DNA of 64,000 nucleotides from JAOTVV01 sp041602035 (GTDB lineage: Bacteria > Gemmatimonadota > Gemmatimonadetes > Gemmatimonadales > GWC2-71-9). Both the position numbers and the translations under genes were made by a program. The DNA is taken from the NCBI GenBank assembly GCA_041602035.1, contig JBFIHA010000010.1:28316-92315 (forward strand). Direction: 5' to 3'. Below are positions 33,637 through 41,224 of this stretch, piece by piece; the stretch's first letter is position 1, and every line of letters starts with the position of its first letter. The notes below the pieces were generated by a model, which saw only the letters and a program-made list of their open reading frames with translations, had not been told where the DNA came from and made no database searches.

Positions 33637-34746
33637 ATGAGCAGACAACTGCAGGCACTGGTCGCCGGGGCACTCACGAACGTGCGCAACCCCCGGCTCG
33701 ACAACGACGTCATCTCCGCCGGGATGATCGAGGACCTCGTCGTAGGACAGGACGGACACGTGTCGTTCCGGTTTGTCCTGTCGCGAGACGACCCCTCGTC
33801 GTTGGTACGCGAGGCCCGGCGGGCCGTTCGCGAGGTGGACGGGGTGCGGGACGTGAAGATCGAGGTGGTAGAGCCCTCCGGACCATCGCCGGCGCCGCGG
33901 GCGACCGTCGGTACCGCGCCCGCAGCCGGGACGGTACCACCACCGCAGCAACCGGTCGAGTTTCCGCGCCTCGGGACCGTCATCGCCGTATCGAGTGGTA
34001 AGGGCGGCGTAGGGAAATCGACCGTCGCCGCCAACCTTGCCGCGGCATTGGCCCGCGACGGGAATGCCGTGGGGATCATGGATGCGGATATCTACGGCCC
34101 GAACGTTCCTCGGCTGTTTGGCATCAACGAGAAGCCGCCCGTACGGGACGGGCGCATCGTTCCGCTTGAAGCGTACGGTGTGAAGCTGATTTCGCTCGGA
34201 TTCCTTGTGGAGCGGGACATGCCGGCGATCTGGCGTGGACCCATCGTGACCAAGATCATCAACCAGTTCTTGAACGATGTGGACTGGGGCAAGCTCGACT
34301 ACTTCATCGTCGATCTCCCCCCGGGGACGGGCGACGCGCAGCTCTCGCTAGCCCAGGCGGTCCATATGCGCGGGGGCATCATCGTGACGACCCCGCAGGA
34401 GATGGCGGCCGGCGATGCACTGCGCGGCGCCAAGATGTTCGAGCGCGTCGGCGTGCCGGTGGTTGGCGTGGTCGAAAACATGAGCTACTTCGAGTGCCCA
34501 CACTGCGGTGAGCGCAGCGAGATCTTCGCGGGTGGAGGTGGCGGGCGCTTGGCCGATGAGCTCGGGGTGCCCCTACTGGGTCAGATCCCGCTGCAGGCGG
34601 ATATGACGGTGGAGGCCGATCAGGGACGCTTGGTGGTGGTGAACAAGCCCGACTCGCCGGCCGGGAAAGCACTCGCCGCAATTGCCAAGGAAGTGAAAGC
34701 CAAGGCAGGGGGCAAGAGCGTTTCGCTCCCCATCATTACAGGCTGA
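33637..34746 (+). CDS. apbC: Mrp/NBP35-family Fe-S cluster carrier ATPase
   Basis: 369 residues. An N-terminal MIP18/DUF59 domain (1-85) is followed by a linker rich in proline and alanine. The P-loop S-S-G-K-G-G-V-G-K-S-T is near 120-130, the switch D-L-P-P-G-T-G-D near 227, and a C-P-H-C pair near 288 gives the bridging Fe-S ligands. Carries and delivers Fe-S clusters to apo-proteins. Fe-S-rich targets in the window include the EMO-like protein. It shares the deviant Walker A class with the ArsA-type ATPase at 1 kb. Confidence 0.94.
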   Translation: MSRQLQALVAGALTNVRNPRLDNDVISAGMIEDLVVGQDGHVSFRFVLSRDDPSSLVREARRAVREVDGVRDVKIEVVEPSGPSPAPRATVGTAPAAGTVPPPQQPVEFPRLGTVIAVSSGKGGVGKSTVAANLAAALARDGNAVGIMDADIYGPNVPRLFGINEKPPVRDGRIVPLEAYGVKLISLGFLVERDMPAIWRGPIVTKIINQFLNDVDWGKLDYFIVDLPPGTGDAQLSLAQAVHMRGGIIVTTPQEMAAGDALRGAKMFERVGVPVVGVVENMSYFECPHCGERSEIFAGGGGGRLADELGVPLLGQIPLQADMTVEADQGRLVVVNKPDSPAGKALAAIAKEVKAKAGGKSVSLPIITG

Positions 34747-34775
34747 GCCCGGTACGCCGCCGGCGTTCCACGCCG

Positions 34776-35546
34776 ATGTCTCGTCAGACAGCGCCACCGA
34801 TCGTCACGTTCCTGACCGATTTCGGCCTCCGCGACAGCTACGTCGCGGAGATGAAGGCGGCGATCCTCGGACCGGTCCCTCATGCCGCGATCGTCGACAT
34901 TACGCACGGCGTCGCGCCGGGCGACATTGTTGCCGCGCAATACCTCCTGCATCGATCGTGGAGGCGGTTTCCGGCTGGCGCCATCCACGTGGCGGTGGTC
35001 GATCCTGGTGTTGGCTCGTCGCGGCGGGCGCTTGCCGCGTCGGCGGGCGGGCACTGCTTCGTGGGACCCGACAACGGCGTCTTGGAGACCGTGCTGGACC
35101 ATGCGTCCGTCGTGGCGCTGCCCATCGGCTCAGAGGTGGCGCCGACGTTCCACGGCCGAGACGTCTTTGCGCCGGCCGCCGCACGCCTGGCACTCGGTGC
35201 AGCAGTCGAGCACCTGGGCTCGGCCGTCGTGGACCCCGTGCGCCTGGCGCTGCCCACACCCGAGCGGCGTGGCGAGACGGTTGTGGGTCAGGTGGTGTAT
35301 GTGGATCGCTTCGGGACGCTCATCACCAACATTCCGTCCGCCGGTCTCACGCTCGGCGCGACCGTGGTCATGGGCGGCGAGCACACGGCGATGGTGCAGC
35401 GCACGTTCGCCGACGTCGACCCGGGGTATCTCGTGGCGTTCGCTGGGTCGGGTGGTACGCTCGAGATCGCCGTGCGTGACCGCTCGGCCGCGCAGTTGAC
35501 AGGGGTGGGAGTGGGTGGAGAGGTCCGGGTGCGACCGGTCAAGTGA
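34776..35546 (+). CDS. SAM hydrolase / hydroxide adenosyltransferase (DUF62, chlorinase/fluorinase superfamily)
   Basis: 256 residues. TFLTDFGLRDSYV opens the fold (about 11-23). V-V-D-P-G-V-G-S-S-R-R near 72-82 and F-H-G-R-D-V-F-A-P near 125 supply the Asp, Arg and His that activate water in DUF62 enzymes. R-F-G-T-L-I-T-N-I is in the C-terminal domain. Family members convert SAM to adenosine and methionine; the halogenase loop is not evident. It lies 29 bases after mrp and ends 6 bases before the convergent gene's stop. Confidence 0.9.
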   Translation: MSRQTAPPIVTFLTDFGLRDSYVAEMKAAILGPVPHAAIVDITHGVAPGDIVAAQYLLHRSWRRFPAGAIHVAVVDPGVGSSRRALAASAGGHCFVGPDNGVLETVLDHASVVALPIGSEVAPTFHGRDVFAPAAARLALGAAVEHLGSAVVDPVRLALPTPERRGETVVGQVVYVDRFGTLITNIPSAGLTLGATVVMGGEHTAMVQRTFADVDPGYLVAFAGSGGTLEIAVRDRSAAQLTGVGVGGEVRVRPVK

Positions 35547-35552
35547 CCCTAT

Positions 35553-36419
35553 CTACTGGCTGGCTGGCACCCACTCGACGTTGATGTCTCCCAGCGCGGC
35601 CTTGATGTGCATCCGGACGTGCGCCCGTGCCTGATCGTAGTTGGGCGAGACGTACCGTGATCCCCGGCGCTCGAAGCCTTCCTTGGCGAAACTGGCCAAG
35701 AACCGCGTCATCCTGACCTCGACTCCGAGATCTTCCGGAAGTCGGAGGGTGAGCGATCCGAGGCCCACCATGATCTCCGCCTCGCTTGCGGGGCCCTCGA
35801 TCCACGCCCCGGTGAAGTCGACCACGAGGCTGCCGGCACCGCCGGCCACTGAGATCTCCCGACAGCGGCTGTTGCCCAGGCCTTCTACAGCCAGTTCCGC
35901 AGCGCCCACCGCGATATCCAACTGGCGGCATTCGATGCGGTTCACCTCGGAGAACCGCACGATGCTCTCGCTGGCTCCGGTCTTGAGCGCCAGCTGGCGC
36001 AGGGAGAGACCTCCTAGCTCGAGGTCGGCATTGGCAATGCCGAACTCCAGCGTCAGGTCGGCCGGCACGACCGGTGACAGAGCGAGGTCGAGGTATTGCG
36101 GACTGTCACCCTCGTGCCGCACGTCGCGGAGGTGCTCGCCCGGCGTCAGCTTGACCACGAGCTGTCCGCGTGTTGCATCGTACCGCGTTTCCGCTGCGAA
36201 CCGGTCTTGGTCGTAGCGAACGTCGGTTCGATAGAGGCTGGCGGGATTCCCGGGGTGAAGGCGAAACGTGCCCGCGGTGAACTGGACGCTCACGTCCACT
36301 CGCTCCTCGCCGCGCACCTGCCGTGTCGACGTAGCGGTACGCCAGCTTTGCGCGGAGATGGAGGTGGGCAGGATCGCGACGGTAAATGCGAGTGCCACCA
36401 CGCGGGAGTTCCCGAGCAT
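35553..36419 (-). CDS. Exported toast-rack (LiaF/DUF4097-like) protein
   Basis: 288 residues from ATG 36419. A signal peptide ends P-T-S-I-S-A-Q. The body is a run of short beta-repeats, with ...G-A-A-E-L-A-V-E-G-L-G and G-S-L-T-L-R-L-P-E-D-L-G-V-E-V-R typical of toast-rack/LiaF-type C-terminal domains. Its ATG overlaps the TGA of the upstream membrane protein. Last gene of the sigma operon; likely a periplasmic envelope-stress component. The frame is open further up to 36476, but the signal peptide supports this start. Confidence 0.75.
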   Translation of the reverse strand: MLGNSRVVALAFTVAILPTSISAQSWRTATSTRQVRGEERVDVSVQFTAGTFRLHPGNPASLYRTDVRYDQDRFAAETRYDATRGQLVVKLTPGEHLRDVRHEGDSPQYLDLALSPVVPADLTLEFGIANADLELGGLSLRQLALKTGASESIVRFSEVNRIECRQLDIAVGAAELAVEGLGNSRCREISVAGGAGSLVVDFTGAWIEGPASEAEIMVGLGSLTLRLPEDLGVEVRMTRFLASFAKEGFERRGSRYVSPNYDQARAHVRMHIKAALGDINVEWVPASQ

Positions 36420-37600
36420 CACCGTGATCCCGTGACGCGTCTCGCGGGCGGGGCCGGCATGCCGTCGGCAGTCCAATACTGTTCGTCGGTGAGGGCGAGG
36501 TCGATCTGCCTGACGAAGGTCCCTCGCAGGCCTGCCCGGGAGATGATGGTTGCGCCGAAGCCCGCCGTCGCGAGCACCCAGGTCAGCAACGCAGCGCTCA
36601 CGGTCAAGATCGTGCCGGCCACCGGCACGCCACCCAGGAGGATCGCGGGCAACCAGATCGACAGCAGGCCCAACAGTCCGTACACGATGTACCGGTAGGA
36701 CCCCCAGGTCGAGAGGGCTTCACCACGGGCCATCCGGCGCCGTAGGTAGATCTCACCAACAGTGCGCGCCACCGCGAGGAATCCGCCAACGGCCGCAACG
36801 AATAGCGCGACGGCAAACGCGACGATCGCAAAGGGAACCACTAGGATGCCGACGACGGTCAGCACGAGACCGATCACGAGCATGGCGAGGGCCGGCAAGA
36901 TGAGTGGTTGGGCAAACAACCCGGCGAGGAAGGAACGCCAAAACGAATGCCACACCGTGTCGGCAACGGTTTCGAGCTGTCTCGGGGCAAAGAAGAGCAA
37001 CCCGAGCCCCATGAACCCCATCGCGAGGAAGACGGCAATGAGATTGGCGCCGCTGGCGACGACCCCTCCCGCAAACGACGCTTGCTCACCGCCCACCCGA
37101 ACCCTGACGTCGGGGACGGCCGTGACGCGAACACGGCTCGGTGCACGCGGTGCCTCCACGCGGGCGATCGCGCCCGTACTTCTCGTGGTGCCGGCCACCG
37201 CTTCCGCAACCACCGCGTCCGCCGCGGCGAGGCTCGCGATCGCGGCCGCGAGGCTGTCGAGCCCCATCTCGTTCATGCGAAGGTCCTGCAGCGCGGTGAG
37301 CAGTTGACCGGTGCTGAGCACGGCGGCACTGTCGATCACCGTCTGGATGGACTGTGTCGCGTAGCGTTGCTCCACGGTGGCGATCGGTTTGCCGTTCAAG
37401 AACACGCGCCCCTCTTTGAGCGCGATCACCAACTCGCCGCCGTCCTCGAGCTGAAACGTGAGCAGGGACTCGTTGCCAGCGTGCTCGGCGGAGTGCCCGA
37501 CGATCTCCTGGGCGGACACGGAACCAGTGCCCACCATGAGAGATACTGTCACGACGATGGCCCGACCGATCGCTGTCGCACCCCACGGAACGTGCTTCAT
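36419..37600 (-). CDS. Exported membrane protein, sigma-operon component
   Basis: 393 residues. A signal peptide ends V-S-A-Q-E (about 23/24). A periplasmic part of about 170 residues with an Ala-rich helix follows, then four or five membrane helices (about 185-355). A basic cytoplasmic tail ends the protein. This arrangement resembles membrane proteins found beside bactofilin or toast-rack proteins in sigma-factor operons, but I cannot name a family. Its ATG overlaps the TGA of the preceding gene (ATGA), and its own TGA overlaps the next ATG. Confidence 0.7.
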   Translation of the reverse strand: MKHVPWGATAIGRAIVVTVSLMVGTGSVSAQEIVGHSAEHAGNESLLTFQLEDGGELVIALKEGRVFLNGKPIATVEQRYATQSIQTVIDSAAVLSTGQLLTALQDLRMNEMGLDSLAAAIASLAAADAVVAEAVAGTTRSTGAIARVEAPRAPSRVRVTAVPDVRVRVGGEQASFAGGVVASGANLIAVFLAMGFMGLGLLFFAPRQLETVADTVWHSFWRSFLAGLFAQPLILPALAMLVIGLVLTVVGILVVPFAIVAFAVALFVAAVGGFLAVARTVGEIYLRRRMARGEALSTWGSYRYIVYGLLGLLSIWLPAILLGGVPVAGTILTVSAALLTWVLATAGFGATIISRAGLRGTFVRQIDLALTDEQYWTADGMPAPPARRVTGSR

Positions 37601-38136
37601 GGCTTTGCTTTCCTTGACGGCGTCATGGTCCGGCGAAGCCCGAGAGCGCACCCCACCATTGCGAGGGTCGCACCGATGCCTCCGGCAATCAGGTCACCCT
37701 GTGACAGCCCGTGTCCCCCGAGGACGCTTGTGATCTCGGCCGCGACCCACGCGACGTCTCCCGTCAAGGCAACCCAGGCGAAGGGGATACCGTCGGTTAC
37801 GAACCAGCGTAGCCCGCCGCCGATGCTGTCGGCGAACATCCGCACCAACACGAGCGAGGCGGCCAGCGCCACGAGGCTCCCGACCGCCAACGCACCGATC
37901 ACGAGCCAGATCCGACCGGAGGCGACCATCTCCTCCATCGCCGCTCGACTCCGCCGAACCCAACGGGGAGCCGGTCGCCACACGCCGGACAACACCCGCT
38001 CGCCGAGGCCCGCCGTCGGCACGGCCGCCGGCACCAGGCCCAAATACCGATGAAGGATTGGATCCTCTTCTGCAGGCGTTAGCCCGTTCGCGTTTGCGTC
38101 TGTCATCTCGCCTTTCCCTACGGACTCTTGATTCAT
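37597..38136 (-). CDS. Small membrane protein, candidate anti-sigma factor
   Basis: 179 residues from ATG 38136, with GGGAG 8 bases upstream. A GTG at 38145 overlapping the sigma stop is an alternative. A cytoplasmic segment of about 65 residues is followed by two or three membrane helices (about 70-95, 105-130, 145-165). Its place directly after the ECF sigma gene makes an anti-sigma role likely, yet the H-x3-C-x2-C zinc motif of classic anti-sigma factors is absent. Confidence 0.65.
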   Translation of the reverse strand: MNQESVGKGEMTDANANGLTPAEEDPILHRYLGLVPAAVPTAGLGERVLSGVWRPAPRWVRRSRAAMEEMVASGRIWLVIGALAVGSLVALAASLVLVRMFADSIGGGLRWFVTDGIPFAWVALTGDVAWVAAEITSVLGGHGLSQGDLIAGGIGATLAMVGCALGLRRTMTPSRKAKP

Positions 38137-38141
38137 CGGTT

Positions 38142-38744
38142 TCACTCCCGCAGCGGTCCGAGCAGCTCTCGCAGCTCGGCACGTGCACGGTGGATATAGG
38201 TTTTCACCGTACCTAGTGGCAGATCCAACGCCTCCGCGATTTCGTCGTATGGTCGGCCCTCTATATGCCGCATGACTATGCATGCTCGGTACTCGGGACG
38301 AAGGCGCCCAATGGCGTCTTCGATGGCGTTGCCAATCTCCCGGGCCTCGAGCTCCTCGAGTGGGGACTCGCCGCGCGCGCCGACCTGGAGGGACGTGGCA
38401 CCAATTTGGTCGGGCGTCGTGGCGTCGGGGCCACCCTGCAGGGACAGGGTGTCCAGCTCCTTGCGCCGCAACTGATCGATCGCGGCGTTATTGGCGATCT
38501 TGAAGACCCACGACGAGAACTTGTACTCGGGCCGATACCGGTCGAGGGCGTTCAGGACCTTGACGAACGTCTCTTGGGTGAGGTCCTCTGCCAGTTCTCG
38601 ATCGCGCACCATGCGGTAGATGAGCGAGTAGACCGGACGCTCATAGCGCCGCAGGAGCTCCCGGTAGGCCGCCTCGGCGCCATCGAGAGCCCACGCCACG
38701 ATCTCCTGGTCGGTGGCCGCGCTGATCTCCGAGGCTCTCGTCAT
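38142..38744 (-). CDS. ECF RNA polymerase sigma factor (RpoE-like)
   Basis: 200 residues. Region 2 covers L-A-E-D-L-T-Q-E-T-F and F-S-S-W-V-F-K-I-A-N-N (about 50-90). Region 4 ends with the helix-turn-helix D-L-P-L-G-T-V-K-T-Y-I-H-R-A-R (about 173-187). A longer linker (about 95-130) separates them. It leads a four-gene operon with its probable partner membrane protein next. The 91-base gap to the divergent menG holds its promoter, but I found no convincing autoregulatory ECF site. Confidence 0.92.
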   Translation of the reverse strand: MTRASEISAATDQEIVAWALDGAEAAYRELLRRYERPVYSLIYRMVRDRELAEDLTQETFVKVLNALDRYRPEYKFSSWVFKIANNAAIDQLRRKELDTLSLQGGPDATTPDQIGATSLQVGARGESPLEELEAREIGNAIEDAIGRLRPEYRACIVMRHIEGRPYDEIAEALDLPLGTVKTYIHRARAELRELLGPLRE

Positions 38745-38797
38745 TAGGTCGCGACGCTATCCCGGACGGGGTGCCGGAGTTTCAGGATGCACCGCGC

Positions 38798-38827
38798 TTG
38801 CGGTGCCTTCTCGCCCGTCCGTACGTT
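38798..38827 (+). promoter_or_regulatory. Sigma-70-type promoter for menG
   Basis: TTGCGG (38798-38803), an 18-base spacer and TACGTT (38822-38827). The -10 ends 8 bases before the menG ATG, predicting a leaderless mRNA. Confidence 0.6.
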
Positions 38828-38835
38828 TCGCGCCT

Positions 38836-39564
38836 ATGCCAACACCGCCACCCCAAGTTGGCGTGCCGCAAGGCCAAGCTCGCCGGACGTACGTGCGGCA
38901 GATGTTCACGGACATTGCCCCCAAATACGACGTCCTAAACCGTGTCTTGAGTCTGAACACCGACCGGTCATGGCGCCGACGCGCCGTGTCGGAGCTCGAG
39001 TGGCAGGCGATCCCTGCGGGTCGGTACCTCGATCTCTGCGCTGGGACGCTGGACCTGGCCGCGGAGCTCGCACGCCAGCATGGCTTCCGCGGTCGGGTGG
39101 TCGGTGCCGACTTCGTCATTCCGATGCTCAGGCTTGGCATGGCGAAAGGCGCCGAGCTCAGGGCAGTGGGTGCGGATGCGCTCGACTTACCGTTCCCCGC
39201 TGCAACGTTCGACGGTTGCATGATCGCCTTTGGCCTGAGAAACCTGGCGGACGTGAATGCGGGGTTGGCCGAGATGGCGCGTGTGCTGAAGCCGGGTGGA
39301 CGCTTGGTGATCCTTGAGTTCTCGCTTCCAACCAGCCGCGCGGTCCGGTCGCTGTATCTCCTGTACTTCCGACACGTGTTGCCGCGGGTTGGTCGACTGG
39401 TGTCCAAACATACGAGCGCCTACTCCTACCTGCCAGCATCGGTACAGGACTTTCCGGAGCCGTCGCAGCTCTCCGCCCAGTTGTCGCGGAGCGGGTTCAG
39501 CGGCGTGCGCCATCGATCGCTCACGTTCGGGATCGCCGCGCTGCACACCGGAGTGCGCGGTTGA
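38836..39564 (+). CDS. menG: Demethylmenaquinone methyltransferase
   Basis: 242 residues of the UbiE/MenG family. F-T-D-I-A-P-K-Y-D-V-L-N-R-V-L-S is near 25, then SAM-binding D-L-C-A-G-T near 69, and the signature I-A-F-G-L-R-N near 136-142. With no ubiquinone genes seen and an EMO-type oxidoreductase present, the menaquinone role is preferred. The ATG at 38836 follows the promoter; the open frame starts earlier inside the sigma intergenic gap. Confidence 0.92.
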   Translation: MPTPPPQVGVPQGQARRTYVRQMFTDIAPKYDVLNRVLSLNTDRSWRRRAVSELEWQAIPAGRYLDLCAGTLDLAAELARQHGFRGRVVGADFVIPMLRLGMAKGAELRAVGADALDLPFPAATFDGCMIAFGLRNLADVNAGLAEMARVLKPGGRLVILEFSLPTSRAVRSLYLLYFRHVLPRVGRLVSKHTSAYSYLPASVQDFPEPSQLSAQLSRSGFSGVRHRSLTFGIAALHTGVRG

Positions 39565-39659
39565 CGTCGCTGTCCGGGCGGCGCGGTGGGAGGGATGGAG
39601 GCAAGCGGAAAGGGCCGCAGCCTGACCCGGGCCGGCGTTCGGCGCGTCGTCGGCGGCCG

Positions 39660-39679
39660 GGTGGGCCCAAGGGTCCACC
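39660..39679 (+). terminator. Hairpin downstream of menG
   Basis: GGTGGGCC and GGTCCACC pair as 8 bp (one G-U) around a CAAG loop, followed by GCCGAGCG. No T-tract. The 179 bases between menG and the next gene hold nothing else I can name. Confidence 0.35.
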
Positions 39680-39743
39680 GCCGAGCGGACCGGTGCGGCA
39701 TCCTCACAAGACCCCCACGCCGAACCGCCGGGGGCGGTGACCG

Positions 39744-40220
39744 GTGCGCGTCGGTGTGATCTCCGACACCCATGGGTCGCTGCGGCCGGAGGTGTTCGAT
39801 GCGTTCCAGGAGGTCGCGCATATCCTGCACGCCGGCGATATCGGGAACGAGGATGTCTTGACCGCGCTCGAGGCCCTGGCCCCGGTCACTGCTGTGTACG
39901 GCAACACCGACGGTTTTGAATTGCGACGGCGGTGCCCCGAAGTGGCCACGGTGGAACTCGAAGGGCTGATTGCCGTCGTCACCCACGGGGACCGCTTTGG
40001 ATCGCCCAAGCCCAACGCGCTCGTGGCCGCATTTCCGGACGCCGAGATCATCGTGTATGGTCACACCCATCGGGCGTTGCTCGAGCTCGTCGATCGTACC
40101 ATCACGGTGATGAACCCGGGCGCTGCGGGGCCGGCGCGGTTTGGCGTCCCCCCGTCAGTCGGCATCATGGAGCTCGAGGCGGGGCTCCCTCCGCGCGCGC
40201 GGATCGTGCCACTGGTCTGA
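39744..40220 (+). CDS. YfcE/MJ0936-type phosphodiesterase
   Basis: 158-residue metallophosphoesterase. ISDTHGSL (residues 6-13), H-A-G-D-I-G-N near 29, Y-G-N-T-D near 51, and V-T-H-G-D and Y-G-H-T-H near 76 and 104 give all metal ligands. It ends in the usual N-P-G-A-A region (N-P-G-S in many homologs). GTG start within a GGGGCGGTGACC context; no strong Shine-Dalgarno. Its natural substrate is unknown. Confidence 0.87.
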   Translation: MRVGVISDTHGSLRPEVFDAFQEVAHILHAGDIGNEDVLTALEALAPVTAVYGNTDGFELRRRCPEVATVELEGLIAVVTHGDRFGSPKPNALVAAFPDAEIIVYGHTHRALLELVDRTITVMNPGAAGPARFGVPPSVGIMELEAGLPPRARIVPLV

Positions 40221-40249
40221 TCCCGCCGATCGAACGGCGACGGTGCGAG

Positions 40250-41224
40250 CTACCCGACCGTCAAGACGTACGCCATGAATGCCGTGAAGCCGGCCAGCAG
40301 GACCAAGCCGTTCAACCTGGCGATCGTGTGTCCGCGCAGCATCATCGGGAACAGCACGATGGCGAACGCGAGCATCGACCAGTTGTCGATGGCAATGGCG
40401 CGGGGATCCACCGGGACGGGGAAGATCGTGGCCGTGATGCCGAGAATGGCGAGCAGGTTGAAGATGTTCGACCCCACCACGTTCCCCAGCGCGATGTCGG
40501 GCTCTCGGCGGACCGTGGCCACGATGCACGTAGCGAGTTCGGGCAGACTCGTTCCCATGGCGATCACGGTGAGCCCGACGACACGCTCGGTGATGCCAAG
40601 GATGTGAGCGATCCCCACGCTCCCCGCGACGGCGAGGTCGGCGCCGAGAACGAGCCCGGCGATGCCGAACAGCACGAAGAACCCGTTGCGACCCCAGGCG
40701 CGCACGGTCCCGTCACGCACGTGGGACGCTCGCTGCACATCTCGCTCGAGGGCATCCGCCTCGTCGAGCGGCACACCTCGGCGGGCGAGAAAAACCATGG
40801 CGCCGATGAAGATCACGAGCCCGACGACCAGCAGGGAGCCATCCAGGTGATCGACGATGCCGTCGTGTGCCAGCACGATGGCGAGACCGGAGACGAACAG
40901 CATGATCGGGTACTCGAGGCGGATCGTGAGACGTTTGACCGGAATAGCTCCGATCACCGCGGTCACGCCTAGGATCGCCCCCAAGTTGAAGATGCACGAC
41001 CCGATCACGTTGCCGTAGGCGATGTCGGTCGCTCCACGGGCGGCGGCGTCGATACTCACCGCCAGCTCGGGCATGCTCGTCCCCATCGCGACGACCGTGA
41101 GCGCAACGACAGCGGTCGAGACCCTGGCGAGCAGCGCGATGACCACCGCCCCTTTCACCAGGTAGTGCCCCCCGACGAACAACAGAATCAGGCCGAACAT
41201 CAGTTGCGCCAGCGGCATCAGCAT
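40250..41224 (-). CDS. Calcium/sodium antiporter (CaCA family)
   Basis: 324 residues. Two internally homologous halves each carry the exchange motif: G-T-S-M-P-E-L-A-V-S with G-N-V-I-G-S-C-I-F-N (about 49-80), and G-T-S-L-P-E-L-A with G-N-V-V-G-S-N-I-F-N (about 226-260). This is the YrbG/CaCA pattern. It starts at ATG 41224 or the second ATG at 41218; both overlap the TGA of the UvrC-like gene, so translation is coupled. Confidence 0.9.
   Translation of the reverse strand: MLMPLAQLMFGLILLFVGGHYLVKGAVVIALLARVSTAVVALTVVAMGTSMPELAVSIDAAARGATDIAYGNVIGSCIFNLGAILGVTAVIGAIPVKRLTIRLEYPIMLFVSGLAIVLAHDGIVDHLDGSLLVVGLVIFIGAMVFLARRGVPLDEADALERDVQRASHVRDGTVRAWGRNGFFVLFGIAGLVLGADLAVAGSVGIAHILGITERVVGLTVIAMGTSLPELATCIVATVRREPDIALGNVVGSNIFNLLAILGITATIFPVPVDPRAIAIDNWSMLAFAIVLFPMMLRGHTIARLNGLVLLAGFTAFMAYVLTVG

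Noticed and set aside
38745..38835. Autoregulatory ECF promoter for the sigma gene
   Set aside because: A GAAAC string and a CGTC string occur on the - strand but are about 22 bases apart, too far for the usual 16-17.
39597..39760. Small Arg-rich open frame after menG with GGAGGG next to its ATG
   Set aside because: Zero spacing to the Shine-Dalgarno, very basic and low-complexity product, and it runs into the next gene out of frame.
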